Positions 24,109 to 32,545 of a DNA stretch of 64,000 nt are shown here, piece after piece; position 1 is the stretch's first letter; each line of letters starts with the position of its first letter. The stretch comes from an uncultured Clostridium sp. (GTDB lineage Bacteria; Bacillota; Clostridia; TANB77; CAG-508): the NCBI GenBank assembly GCA_948436975.1, contig CAOJJB010000009.1:1-64000 (forward strand), written 5' to 3'. The notes beneath the pieces were generated by a model that saw only the letters and a list, made by a program, of their open reading frames with translations, made no database searches and had not been told where the DNA came from. Position numbers and translations under genes: made by a program.

Positions 24109-24240
24109 TTAACAAAAGAGATGTGAATAAATATAATACTTAATTTTATGGACTTTTTTTATATTGGAGGAATAGGTATGATTTGATTAAATTTAATAAT
24201 ATTTAGAAAGTAATTTTATAGTTAATAACTTTCTTTAATT
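24109..24240 (+). promoter_or_regulatory. Promoter and attenuator-like leader of the Orf7/Orf8 operon
   Basis: TTAACA (24109-24114), 17 bases, TATAAT (24132-24137). The leader then has ATGGACTTTTT, a strong site TTGGAGGAATAGGT and the three-codon frame ATG-ATT-TGA (24178-24186). An imperfect hairpin AGAAAGT/ACTTTCT (24205-24234) followed by a T-rich run comes next, just before the sigma-like gene. In Tn916 related leader attenuation controls orf7/orf8; the same logic is inferred here. Confidence 0.45.
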
Positions 24241-24282
24241 TTTAGGATTTTGTCCAATTTGAAAAGATTGGAGAATCGTAAA

Positions 24283-24723
24283 ATGGAAAAGAAAGATTAT
24301 TTTGAAGAATTTGCAAAAGAACAAGATAATATTCAAAACGAATTTGAAGATGATATTGTTTTTGCCAGATTTATTAATTATATGAAAAAAGCATTATTAC
24401 ATAAAAAGATTGATTATATAAGGCATAAAGAATATTTAACTAGAAAAGAAAAGATGATAACTCATGAGGAATGGTCTGTATTGTCGAGCAATGACAATAT
24501 AGTCTATTCCTCTTTTTTACATATAAAAAAAGAAAATTTAACTAATGCAATGAAAGAACTTACTGAAAAGCAACAAGTAATTATTATTTCCTATTATTAC
24601 GAAGGAAAATCACTAAAGATAATTGCAAATGAATTAGAAAGCACAGTACCAGCAATAAAACAAGCTAAGCAAAGGGCAATAGAAAGATTAAAAAAATATT
24701 TGGAGGGAAAAAATGAAGAATGA
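24283..24723 (+). CDS. Sigma-like regulator (Tn916 Orf7 type)
   Basis: 146 residues from ATG 24283 (GGAG eight bases upstream; earlier TTG codons in frame lack a site). Segments FARFINYMKKALLHKKIDYI and, in region 4, ALKELTEKQQ-like AMKELTEKQQVIIISYYYEG followed by IIANELESTVPAIKQAKQRA are those of the small sigma-70 family proteins found next to xis/int in Tn916-family elements. The next gene overlaps it by 11 bases. Probably activates excision and transfer functions. Confidence 0.8.
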   Translation: MEKKDYFEEFAKEQDNIQNEFEDDIVFARFINYMKKALLHKKIDYIRHKEYLTRKEKMITHEEWSVLSSNDNIVYSSFLHIKKENLTNAMKELTEKQQVIIISYYYEGKSLKIIANELESTVPAIKQAKQRAIERLKKYLEGKNEE

Positions 24724-24937
24724 AACAAAATTTTATAAAATTTTAGAAAAAGCAAGAACTGATGAGGTTTCTTTAATTTTGGCAGTTAATAAAGTTATGC
24801 CTTTAATAACTAAGTATTCATTAAATAGACATAATGAAATAGATGAAGATTTAAGAAGTGAATTAATTGAATATGCTGTAAGCATTGTAAAAACAGAAGA
24901 TTTCGCAAATAAACTTGCTAAAATGAAAAAAATTTAA
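24713..24937 (+). CDS. Small HTH protein (Tn916 Orf8 type)
   Basis: 74 residues, ATG overlapping the end of the sigma-like gene, site GGAGGG. Sequence DEVSLILAVNKVMPLITKYS followed by DEDLRSELIEYAVSIV is typical of the short helix-turn-helix proteins that follow the sigma-like gene in Tn916-family modules. Predicted partner of the upstream protein. Confidence 0.75.
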   Translation: MKNETKFYKILEKARTDEVSLILAVNKVMPLITKYSLNRHNEIDEDLRSELIEYAVSIVKTEDFANKLAKMKKI

Positions 24938-25039
24938 AAAAATTAAAATTTACCCGTTACCTTTTTGGGTTTCATTCGCTGTTAGATTTGAGGAAGTAAA
25001 AAATCTTAAAAATCAAACAGCACATTGAAAACTAAATAT

Positions 25040-25272
25040 AGATTCATTAAAAACGTTCTATTATTGGAGCTAGTTTAAATGGGGAGAGCAGAACTCCATA
25101 CTTAAATATAAGTTAGCCACTTATAGGGCCATGATAATAATAGTTATAATGATACTCTTGTTTAGTCATAGAACGAGCGTTAAGAGCGTCCCACGCATTG
25201 AGAACAAATCTGGCGATGCCAGATAGGGAATCTTGCCAAAGATTTACCTGTGAATGATTTAGCTAATCATTA
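25040..25272 (+). ncRNA. Highly structured candidate RNA inside the recombination module
   Basis: A gene-free, GC-richer stretch (24938-25332) with many complementary arms: a long-range pair CGTTCTAT (25054-25061) with ATAGAACG (25168-25175), the hairpin ATCTGGC-GAT-GCCAGAT (25208-25224), AATCTT/AAGATT (25229-25244) and AATGATT/AATCATT (25253-25271), plus GGGAG/CTCC and ATAAG/CTTAT arms inside. Purine-rich GNRA-like loops occur between. This density, unusual for the window, argues for a folded RNA of about 230 nucleotides rather than a spacer. I cannot name the family. Confidence 0.5.
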
Positions 25273-25332
25273 TTTAATGAATAAAAACTGATTATAGGAA
25301 AGCAATATAAAATATAGTAGGAGGTAAAAAAG

Positions 25333-25512
25333 TTGTTAGATAAGATAGCAATGATAACAATGTTGATTTTATACATATTAGTTGGAATGGTAGCTTTATT
25401 TACTTATTTAGTAACAAGAAGTGAAGGTCAAAATAAAACTGAATGGGAAAGAAAAATTGATGATGAAAAACAAATGAATTATTTGAGAAATTATAGAAAT
25501 AGGCAGAAATAA
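25333..25512 (+). CDS. Small single-span membrane protein
   Basis: 59 residues, TTG start after AGGAGGT. One hydrophobic helix (about residues 4-26, MITMLILYILVGMVALFTYL) and a charged cytosolic tail ending NYRNRQK. Its 3' end overlaps a terminator hairpin. Position between the structured RNA and xis/int resembles the small membrane ORFs of Tn916-like modules. Confidence 0.6.
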   Translation: MLDKIAMITMLILYILVGMVALFTYLVTRSEGQNKTEWERKIDDEKQMNYLRNYRNRQK

Positions 25513-25527
25513 TCTGTCTATTTTTTT
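25497..25527 (+). terminator. Terminator overlapping the small membrane gene
   Basis: AAATAGGCAG pairs with CTGTCTATTT across the stop codon, followed by a T run. Confidence 0.65.
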
Positions 25528-25544
25528 GAAAGGAATTGATAAAA

Positions 25545-25931
25545 ATGAATAATAAAAATAGATATTCTCCTAAAGAAACTTTAGGATTGTTACTTATAGC
25601 AAATGAAAAGGTAAATTTTAAAAAAATGGACAATTTAATTTTATCTTTAGATAAAACAATACAACAAAAGAAAAGTAAAAATGAAATATTAGAAAACATT
25701 GATATTAAATTTATTTCTCAAATAGAGAACTATTGGGAATTGAAAAAATCACAAGTGATTGCTTATGGATACATAATTTTTAATCATTTTTGTATTTCTT
25801 CTGAAGAATTAACATCAGAAAATATAACTAAAAATTTTATATTTCAAATGAGATTATATTCTCCAGATAATGCAGTTGAATTTGTTGAAAGAAATTTTAA
25901 AGTTAATTTGGAGGTAAGAGATCATGAGTGA
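25545..25931 (+). CDS. Hypothetical protein upstream of excisionase
   Basis: 128 residues from ATG 25545 (GAAAGGAATTG upstream). Helical, cytosolic, no known domain. It overlaps the excisionase start by eight bases, so the two are coupled. Could be a recombination directionality helper, but nothing in its sequence proves that. Confidence 0.65.
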   Translation: MNNKNRYSPKETLGLLLIANEKVNFKKMDNLILSLDKTIQQKKSKNEILENIDIKFISQIENYWELKKSQVIAYGYIIFNHFCISSEELTSENITKNFIFQMRLYSPDNAVEFVERNFKVNLEVRDHE

Positions 25932-26181
25932 GAGATTAATTTATACTGTTCAAGAAGTAGCAAAAATGCTACATTCTAGTCCAAATTATATATACTCATT
26001 AATTGATAAAGGATATTTACCTGCATTAAAGTTAGGTAGCATAAAAATATTAAGAAGTACATTAGAAAAATTCTTATTAGAAAACGAAGGTAGAGATTTA
26101 TCTAATATTAACAATATTAAAAAGATAAATACTAATATTTCTAATGAAAGGAATAAGAGAAATGGGGTCAGTCAATGTTAG
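25924..26181 (+). CDS. xis: Excisionase (Xis-type winged HTH)
   Basis: 85 residues. Residues 6-58 (YTVQEVAKMLHSSPNYIYSL, then DKGYLPALKLGSIKILRSTL) are the MerR-like excisionase fold that binds next to the attachment core and favours excision. It overlaps the integrase start, the normal xis-int order of Tn916-family elements. Confidence 0.85.
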   Translation: MSERLIYTVQEVAKMLHSSPNYIYSLIDKGYLPALKLGSIKILRSTLEKFLLENEGRDLSNINNIKKINTNISNERNKRNGVSQC

Positions 26182-27433
26182 AAAAAGAGGAAAAACATAT
26201 CAATATTATTTTGAGGCTGCTCCAATAAATGGAAAAAGGAAACAAATAAGTAAATCTGGATTTAAAACAAAAGCAGATGCCTTAGAAGAAGGGACTGTTG
26301 CATATAACGAATATTTATCAACAGGAATTGATTTTAAAGAAAGCAATATTTCATATAGTGATTATTTGGATTATTGGATAGAAAATTACTGTAAAGTTAA
26401 TTTAAAATATAATACTATTCAAGCATATAATACAATAATAGAAAAATATTTAAAACCAAATATTGGTATGTATCGTTTATCTTCATTAACAAGTGTTAAA
26501 CTACATTCATTTATTACAGAAATATGTTTAAAGTATAGTTTTTCTCGTTCTTACTTCTCAAATATATTGAAAGTGCTTAAGGGGTCATTTAGAGAAGCTT
26601 GTGATGTTTATGGTTTTATTAGATATAATCCTACACTCACATTACGATTACCTAAGATTGAAGAAAAAAAGAAAAATGAAAAACATATCTATAGCCAAGA
26701 AGAAATAGATAGAATACTATTACGATTTAATAATAATGATACTTTTACATGTGCTTTTTTAACATCATGTTATACAGGTATGCGAACAGGTGAAGTTTGT
26801 GCATTAACTTGGAATGACATAGATTTTAAAAATGGAACTATTCATGTACAACATAATGTTTATGATAAGAAAAAGGATGAAAAAGGGAAGTGGTTTTTGG
26901 GAAGTACCAAAACAACAACAGGGGATAGAGTAATACACATAAGCAATACTTTGTTAAAAGCACTAAAAAATTATAAAAAGAAACAAATATTCCTTAAAAA
27001 GATGTATGGACCTAATTACCATTATTATCATCTTGAAGAAGTTAAAAACCAATATGGCAAAGTTGTAGAATATCGAATTGTAGAAAATGAAAATAATTTA
27101 TTTACTGTAAATACTTTAAATTTGATTTTTACAAGAGAAAATGGTATATATTCAGGAACGGACATAACTAGGTATCCTTTTAAAATTATTCATCATGAAT
27201 TAGGTATAAAAAAATGTAGATTTTATGATCTGCGTGGAAGTTATGCAACTAAAATATTAAAAAATGGTGTTGAAATTAGAGATGTAGCTGATATATTAGG
27301 ACATAAAAATATAGAAACAACTGAAAATTACTACATATCTAGCTCAAATGAATCAAGAAAAGAAGCAAATGATATTTTTGAACAAGTAACTCATTCAGAA
27401 ATAATAAATAAAATTTCAAATTATAAATATTAA
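26162..27433 (+). CDS. int: Tyrosine recombinase / integrase
   Basis: 423 residues from ATG 26162 (AAAGGAAT upstream). N-terminal arm-binding region (GSVNVRKRGKTYQYYFEAA), SAM-like core-binding domain (about 60-165), and catalytic domain with TGMRTGEVCALTWNDID (Arg I), an FYDLRGSYAT box (Arg II; the usual His is Tyr, as in related gut integrases), LGHKNIETTENYY (His and nucleophile Tyr). Full length. As the last gene of the module it should lie close to one end of the element, near 27.45 kb. No duplicated attachment core was identified. Confidence 0.9.
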   Translation: MGSVNVRKRGKTYQYYFEAAPINGKRKQISKSGFKTKADALEEGTVAYNEYLSTGIDFKESNISYSDYLDYWIENYCKVNLKYNTIQAYNTIIEKYLKPNIGMYRLSSLTSVKLHSFITEICLKYSFSRSYFSNILKVLKGSFREACDVYGFIRYNPTLTLRLPKIEEKKKNEKHIYSQEEIDRILLRFNNNDTFTCAFLTSCYTGMRTGEVCALTWNDIDFKNGTIHVQHNVYDKKKDEKGKWFLGSTKTTTGDRVIHISNTLLKALKNYKKKQIFLKKMYGPNYHYYHLEEVKNQYGKVVEYRIVENENNLFTVNTLNLIFTRENGIYSGTDITRYPFKIIHHELGIKKCRFYDLRGSYATKILKNGVEIRDVADILGHKNIETTENYYISSSNESRKEANDIFEQVTHSEIINKISNYKY

Positions 27434-27678
27434 AATTAACAAATTTTTTACATTAATTTGCCCATAGCTGTTGATTTTTTTAAATCTCTTTTATATAATT
27501 GATTTTGTAAATAAAAAAACATAGAAATGTTTGATTAGAGCCAAATGCAGTTTATTATATTTTATAAGTTAGGATGTCAATGACATCAATTTGACAGCGG
27601 GTGATAAAAACAATAAATATTATATGTACTAAAAATATTATAAATATGAATGTGCATTGTCTAGTAATATCAATATGA
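27434..27678. other. Gene-free junction beyond the integrase, probable element end
   Basis: AT-rich non-coding sequence directly behind int, where the element boundary and attachment site are expected. A short GC-richer patch (ACATCAATTTGACAGCGGG, near 27583) is visible but I could not find a matching copy elsewhere in the window to define the core. Confidence 0.4.
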
Positions 27679-27774
27679 ACAGATAATATTGAAAATATAA
27701 TAAATACTTATAATATTACAGTTGTTACTTCATGCGGATCAGGTAAAAAATATAAGAAGTGTCATGGAATATAA
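27679..27774 (+). pseudogene. Remnant of a SEC-C zinc-motif protein
   Basis: The last 31 codons of a vanished gene: the frame after TGA 27676 ends in CGSGKKYKKCHG and TAA. That is the C-terminal SEC-C metal-binding motif of SecA and many accessory proteins, here lacking the usual first PC pair. No start codon or upstream coding remains. Confidence 0.6.
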
Positions 27775-27778
27775 TTAA

Positions 27779-27822
27779 ATAAAACTAAGGCAGGAATTTT
27801 AATATTCTTGTCTTAGTTTTTA
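27779..27822. terminator. Bidirectional terminator
   Basis: AAAACTAAGGCA and its near-complement TGTCTTAGTTTT around a central loop, T-rich on both strands. It separates the SEC-C relic from the leftward pseudogene. Confidence 0.7.
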
Positions 27823-29028
27823 TTTATCCTGTTCATCAACCCATTTTGCAAATTCTTAATTAGAAATTTTTCCATCACAAACATCTTTGTACATTTGTTT
27901 TCCAATTTTTCTAAACTGTTCTAAATCTTCCTGATACATTTCTATTTCGGGATTTCGAGAAGCACGAGTTTTCTTTCTAGTTCCAATTCTTCTATATTTA
28001 CGGTATGTATTATCAGTTTCTTGTTTTCTTTTTTGATATTCTTTATTTCCAATATCTTTACAAGTTTCATTTTTATTAGTTATTCTTTCACAATAGGAAA
28101 CATTTTCTTTTTGTGTTAAAAAGTATCTACCACAATTTCCACAAATTTTTATATGCCAATTTTTTATACCTATTATATTAAATAGTGTAATATAAAAAGC
28201 AGTATATAAATTATTTGTTTAATATTTATATTTTTGAGAAATTTCTTTACCTTCTAGGTCAGTAGCCTTAATTATAGATGCTATTATTTCTGGAATTTTT
28301 GTATCAATATAATCATAAGAGTAATCTAATGAATTAATCGTTCTAAAATTATTGGCAATTTCTTTAAAAGGATAATTATTGACTTGATTGAAAACAAAAA
28401 ATCTTTGTTCTTTTGTTAAAGCTTTAGTATAATCATTAATTTTTAGTTCATATACTAAATCAATACAAATTTTGAATATTGTTTGCATCTTCTTTACATC
28501 ATTTACTACTTTATCATAGTATTTTTTTGCAAGTTCACTAATAAATTTGATTTCGTATAAAGTATTTAATTTTATTTTATCTAAATCTTCTTTATCTAGT
28601 TTATCTATAACAAAATCAAAAAAGTTAATAAAGAAAACAATATATTCGTTAATATTATTTAAATCATAGCTAATAAAATCAATTAAAGGCAATTCAAATT
28701 GATTTTCAATGTATTCAGATTTGAATTCTATATATCCATTTAATCGATTAACTTGATTATTAAAAGAAAGAGTAGAATATTTTTTATTCAAAGAGTAATA
28801 TTTTTTTGTATTTTCAGCATATTCTTTGGCAATTTTATTTATTTCTTTTTCAGTTTTTGCTTTTTCTACTTTTGCAATCATTATTTTTGAATATTGATCT
28901 TGAGTAATATTTTCAAATTTATTATCTAGTTCTATATACTCTTTATAATAATATGCAATAATACGCTTTAAACTATGAGTATTTAAGCTAGTATTGAAAG
29001 CTAGTTTAATATTATGTTCTTTTTTCAT
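27820..29028 (-). pseudogene. DUF6076-like protein with two in-frame stops
   Basis: Reading leftward from ATG 29028, 269 codons run to TAA 28219-28221. The same frame continues NNLYTAFYITLFNI, then a zinc-ribbon-like IKICGNCGRYFL...YCER..C and a basic region to a second in-frame TAA (27856-27858) and ends WVDEQDK. The whole, about 400 residues with a C-terminal CxxC...C..C ribbon, looks like DUF6076-type proteins common in gut Firmicutes. Two nonsense changes and no frameshift indicate recent decay. The family name is from memory. Confidence 0.6.
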
Positions 29029-29041
29029 AATGCCACCTTAA

Positions 29042-29073
29042 TTGTTAACAAATTTAAAAAACATGTTTTTTAA
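29042..29073. promoter_or_regulatory. Paired palindromes in a divergent intergenic region
   Basis: TTGTTAACAA (29042-29051) and the 20-bp perfect palindrome spanning 29054-29073 (six A, CATG centre, six T, flanked TT/AA). A partial repeat CTTGTTAACTA stands near 29174. They lie between the leftward pseudogene and the rightward HTH gene and may be operator sites. Confidence 0.4.
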
Positions 29074-29224
29074 TAAGTGATAACAAATCATATAAAAATA
29101 AACTTATATAATAGAAATTTTACCATAGTCCATAGTATAATTCAATTAGTTATCAAGAAAAACTTTATAAGACTTGTTAACTATAAGGAGCAACTAATAT
29201 ATTTAAATGAAAGGAGGAAAAAAT

Positions 29225-29425
29225 ATGGAATTACAAAGAGTTCAAAGAACAACATTAACAATGAAAGGAGCAGCAGAGTATATTGGAATTTCTTATTGGT
29301 TAATTAATCAATTAATAAGAAGAAAAGAAATACCATGTTCAAAAGTTGGTGGCAAATTCTTGTTTAGAGTTCAAGTTTTAGATGAATATCTAAATAACAA
29401 AGAACACCAATCAGTTAATTATTAA
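29225..29425 (+). CDS. Excisionase/HTH-17 type DNA-binding protein
   Basis: 66 residues from ATG 29225 (AAAGGAGG upstream). LTMKGAAEYIGISYWLINQL followed by RKEIPCSKVGGKFLFRVQVL is the winged helix-turn-helix of small excisionase-like proteins. It heads the second, largely decayed mobilization module (replisome organizer, DnaC, relaxase). Confidence 0.8.
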   Translation: MELQRVQRTTLTMKGAAEYIGISYWLINQLIRRKEIPCSKVGGKFLFRVQVLDEYLNNKEHQSVNY

Positions 29426-29450
29426 TTTAAGAAAGTGAGAGAAGGAGGAT

Positions 29451-29962
29451 ATGTATGAATTACCTTGGTTTAAAACAGAAACTAATATTGGAAAAGTCAA
29501 ATACTTCTAGATCTTCCAGAAGGAGACACTTATTTTAGAGTGTGGATTCAGTTAATTGCATTATCCGTTGAATGTAATAACAAAGGAAGATTAGAAATAG
29601 GAGAGAATAATCCAATGACAATTCAAAATTTTTCAAAGATTATGGGAAAATCTAATAAAAAAATTGAAAGAATTTTGAAAAAATTTCTAGAATTAGAAAT
29701 GTTAAAAAAAGAAGGGGAAATATTTCTAATAAAGAATTGGAGCAAGTATCAAAGTATTGAAAAATACGAAAAATGTCAAATACAAAATAGAGAAAGACAA
29801 AGAAAATATCGTGAAAAGGTTAAAAGTGAAAATGAGAAAAGTAACGTTACAGTAACGCTTAATAACGCAGAAGAAAAGAATAAAAAAGATTTAAAAGAAA
29901 TAGAAGATAAGAAGAATATAAGAGAGGAGGGCAAAAATGGATTTAGACAATACAAATGGTAA
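29451..29962 (+). pseudogene. Phage-type replisome organizer, frameshifted
   Basis: From ATG 29451 (AAGGAGG) the frame reads MYELPWFKTETNI and stops at TAG 29508. The homologous continuation LDLPEGDTYFRVWIQLIAL lies two frames on, and a middle piece LEKSN is in the third frame, so at least one and probably two single-base insertions separate them. The rest (to 29962) shows the helical body and basic NRERQRKYREKV tail of the phage replisome organizer N-terminal family, which loads helicase through the DnaC-like protein encoded next. Confidence 0.7.
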
Positions 29963-30755
29963 TAAAGTTATACACAATAAATTAAAGAAATGTGAATTTT
30001 GTGGTCGAGAGCTAGAGCCAATAGGACTAGATTATTTATATTGTAATATTTCTCCAGAATATATTGAATATAAAAGATGTTCTTGTGAAAAAGCACAGGC
30101 ATACTGGAAAGAGAAAGATAAACAAGAATATGAGATTAGTAAGAGAAAGCATTTTAGAAGTATTATAAATAGCATATATAAGCAAAATTATATTGGAAAA
30201 AAATTTCAAGAGCAGAATTTTGAAAACTTTTATATTGATTCAAATAATGAATATGCTGTGAAAGTTGCTAAAGATTATATAGAAAAAAGTAAGAGCAAAA
30301 TGCAAAACAACGGACTGATAATAATAGGCAAGTCAGGAGTTGGAAAAACGCATTTAGCGGCTGCTATCGCAAACAAATTAATCGAAAATGACAAGATAGT
30401 ATTAATGGGAAGATTAACAACTTTATTAGACATGATAAAGGAAACTTTTAAAGATAATACTAAGTCAGAAAATGAATTAATAGAGCTATATTCAAATGTA
30501 GATATGATAATAATTGATGATCTTGGAACAGAGAAAATAAGTAGTTGGGTATTAGAAAAATTATATACGATTATTCAAAATAGAAGTGAAAATAATTTAC
30601 CAATTATTATACCAACAAGATTTGATAAACAAGGATTAATTGAAAGATTTTATCAAAGTCAAGATGAACAATTAGTAGATGCAACTATATCAAAATTGTA
30701 TCAAATGTGTTATGGAATAACATTAAAAAATGTAAAAGAAAAAGAGTTAGTATAA
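29937..30755 (+). CDS. DnaC/IstB-like helicase loader ATPase
   Basis: 272 residues, start overlapping the previous gene (GAGGAGGGC upstream). N-terminal zinc-binding cysteines (CEFCGRE, then CSC), an AAA+ domain with Walker A GKSGVGKTH (near residue 125) and Walker B MIIIDDLG, then the sensor region IIPTRFD. Full length. It works with a replisome organizer to load helicase at an element origin, but its partner upstream is broken. Confidence 0.85.
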   Translation: MDLDNTNGNKVIHNKLKKCEFCGRELEPIGLDYLYCNISPEYIEYKRCSCEKAQAYWKEKDKQEYEISKRKHFRSIINSIYKQNYIGKKFQEQNFENFYIDSNNEYAVKVAKDYIEKSKSKMQNNGLIIIGKSGVGKTHLAAAIANKLIENDKIVLMGRLTTLLDMIKETFKDNTKSENELIELYSNVDMIIIDDLGTEKISSWVLEKLYTIIQNRSENNLPIIIPTRFDKQGLIERFYQSQDEQLVDATISKLYQMCYGITLKNVKEKELV

Positions 30756-30840
30756 GTCGCTAAACTAAAAATACTAACCCAAAAGTTTATAAATATATTT
30801 TAATACAAAAGATAAGAAAAGTAAATAAAAATGACTGGAA

Positions 30841-30880
30841 AAGTACTTGGATTTTAATTCAAAAAGTCCAAGTATTTTTT
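30841..30880 (+). terminator. Rho-independent terminator
   Basis: TACTTGGA (30844-30851) with TCCAAGTA (30867-30874), then six T. Confidence 0.75.
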
Positions 30881-30939
30881 CAAAATATAGAATGTATTTG
30901 ATAAAAATAAGTGCTAATTTGGGCTAATAAAATGATTTA

Positions 30940-31000
30940 GCAAGCAATGAATTTTGCCAGCTCGAAATTCTATATGGGGAAAATTCCCCAATCCCCTTTT
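30940..31000 (+). other. Candidate oriT of the second mobilization module
   Basis: Directly before the relaxase relic is TTTTGCCAGCTCGAAATTC followed by the perfect dyad TGGGGAAAATTCCCCA (30975-30990) and a CCCC/T run. Such a dyad beside a relaxase start is the usual context of an origin of transfer. Inferred from position. Confidence 0.4.
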
Positions 31001-31026
31001 TATAAAAAACGAAAGGAGAAAATGAG

Positions 31027-32406
31027 ATGGCAACAACGAAATTATGGAGTGTAAAAGGAAGAGTTGATAGTGCAGTAAATTATATAACAAATAAAGATAA
31101 AACTAAAAACGAATGTTACGATTATGGCATGGATAAATATGAGTCAATAAGAGATGTTATGTGGTATGTAACAAACAGTGATAAAACTGAAAAACAATTT
31201 TATGTGTCAGGAATAAATTGCAAAGTAGAAAATGCAGTTCAAGAAATGCAATTCGTAAAAGAATTTTTTGGAAAGAAAAAAGGAATACTCGCATTTCATG
31301 GTGAGCAGTCTTTTAAAGAAGGAGAAGTAACACCAGAATTAGCACATGAATTTGGAGTAAAACTTGCTGAAGAAATGTGGGGAGATAGATTTCAAGTTGT
31401 AGTAACTACCCACTTAAATACAAAACACATTCATAATCATTTTGTGCTCAATTCTGTTTCATTTAAAGATGGATATAAGTATTATAGCAATAGAGAAAAT
31501 ACAGCTTTACTTAGAAAAACATCTGATGAACTTTGTGAAGAATATGGATTAAATATTTTGCAAGAAAAGACATGCAAGTCTGGAATAAATTTTGAAAATT
31601 ATTATAGAAAGAGTTTATCTAATTCTGATTATTATGTTTTTGCAAAAGAGGATATAGATTATGCAATAAAACATTCATATACAACTAATGAATTTCACAA
31701 AACATTATCTTCTATGGGTTATTACTATTATTATAGATCAGGAAAATTGACTATAAGAAAAGAACCACATAAAAGGAATATAAGGATATAAAGAGCGTTT
31801 GGAGAAAAATATTCAGAAGAAAATATTATACAAAGAATACTGCAAAATGATTATAGAATGGAAAAAAGACCTATTCCATATAAAATAGGTGAGAGAAAAA
31901 ACTATAGATCAAAAGATAGAGTTAAGAAGTTATATAAACCTAAAGGAATAGTTGCTTTGTATTATTACTATAGATTCTTATTATGATTTCATAAGAAGAA
32001 TAATATACAGTATAAGTTAACACCTAAAATGAGAGAAGAAGTTAGTAAGATGGATAGATATTCTGAAGAAATTAGATTTATGTGTAAATACAAAATTAAT
32101 ACTATAGCAGATATTGAAAAAGTAAAAGATGAAAGAAAGGATAATCTAAGATTATTAGATAATGAAGGAAATAGATTGTACTATAAAAGAAATAAGTTAA
32201 GTGAGAGTAAAGAAAAAGATGAGATTAGTAATAAAATAATTAATGTTACTGAAAAAATGAAGAAGATTAAAAAGGAACTTTAGTATTGTAATGATATTGA
32301 TAGTAGAAGTTGTGAGATGGCAGAAGGTGTTAGATATGTTGAAGAAGAAAAATGGAAAAAGCAGAAGGAGAAAAGTAAAATAAGAGATAAGAATAAGATA
32401 AGGTAA
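31027..32406 (+). pseudogene. MOBP-type relaxase with three in-frame stops
   Basis: Codons 1-254 hold the relaxase domain: MATTKLWSVKGRVDSAVNYI, FYVSGINC, and the histidine motif VTTHLNTKHIHNHFVLNS. TAA 31789 interrupts it, but the same frame continues RAFGEKYSEENIIQRILQND, meets TGA at 31984, continues FHKKNNIQYKLTPKMREEVS, meets TAG at 32281 and finally TAA 32404. All in one frame, 460 codons in total, so the lesions are pure nonsense changes of three kinds. The intact N-terminal 254 residues could still be made. It belongs to the relaxase type of Tn1549-like and related gut elements. Confidence 0.85.
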
Positions 32407-32412
32407 GAGTAA

Positions 32413-32455
32413 TTTAGTTTCTGAATTTAAAATTTAATTTCGGAAACTAGATTTT
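32413..32455 (+). terminator. Rho-independent terminator
   Basis: TAGTTTCTGAA pairs with TTCGGAAACTA (one wobble) and a T-rich tail follows. Confidence 0.7.
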
Positions 32456-32545
32456 TATTTACTAAATTTGTCAAATTTTGTTGTTAAAATAAGCATTTTA
32501 TGATATAAGATATTATAGAATGATTATAAAGTGTGGGAGGATAAT

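Noticed and set aside
27434-27678. Attachment-site direct repeat for the integrase
   Set aside because: I looked for a copy of the sequence behind int elsewhere in the window and found none longer than expected by chance; the other end may lie outside.
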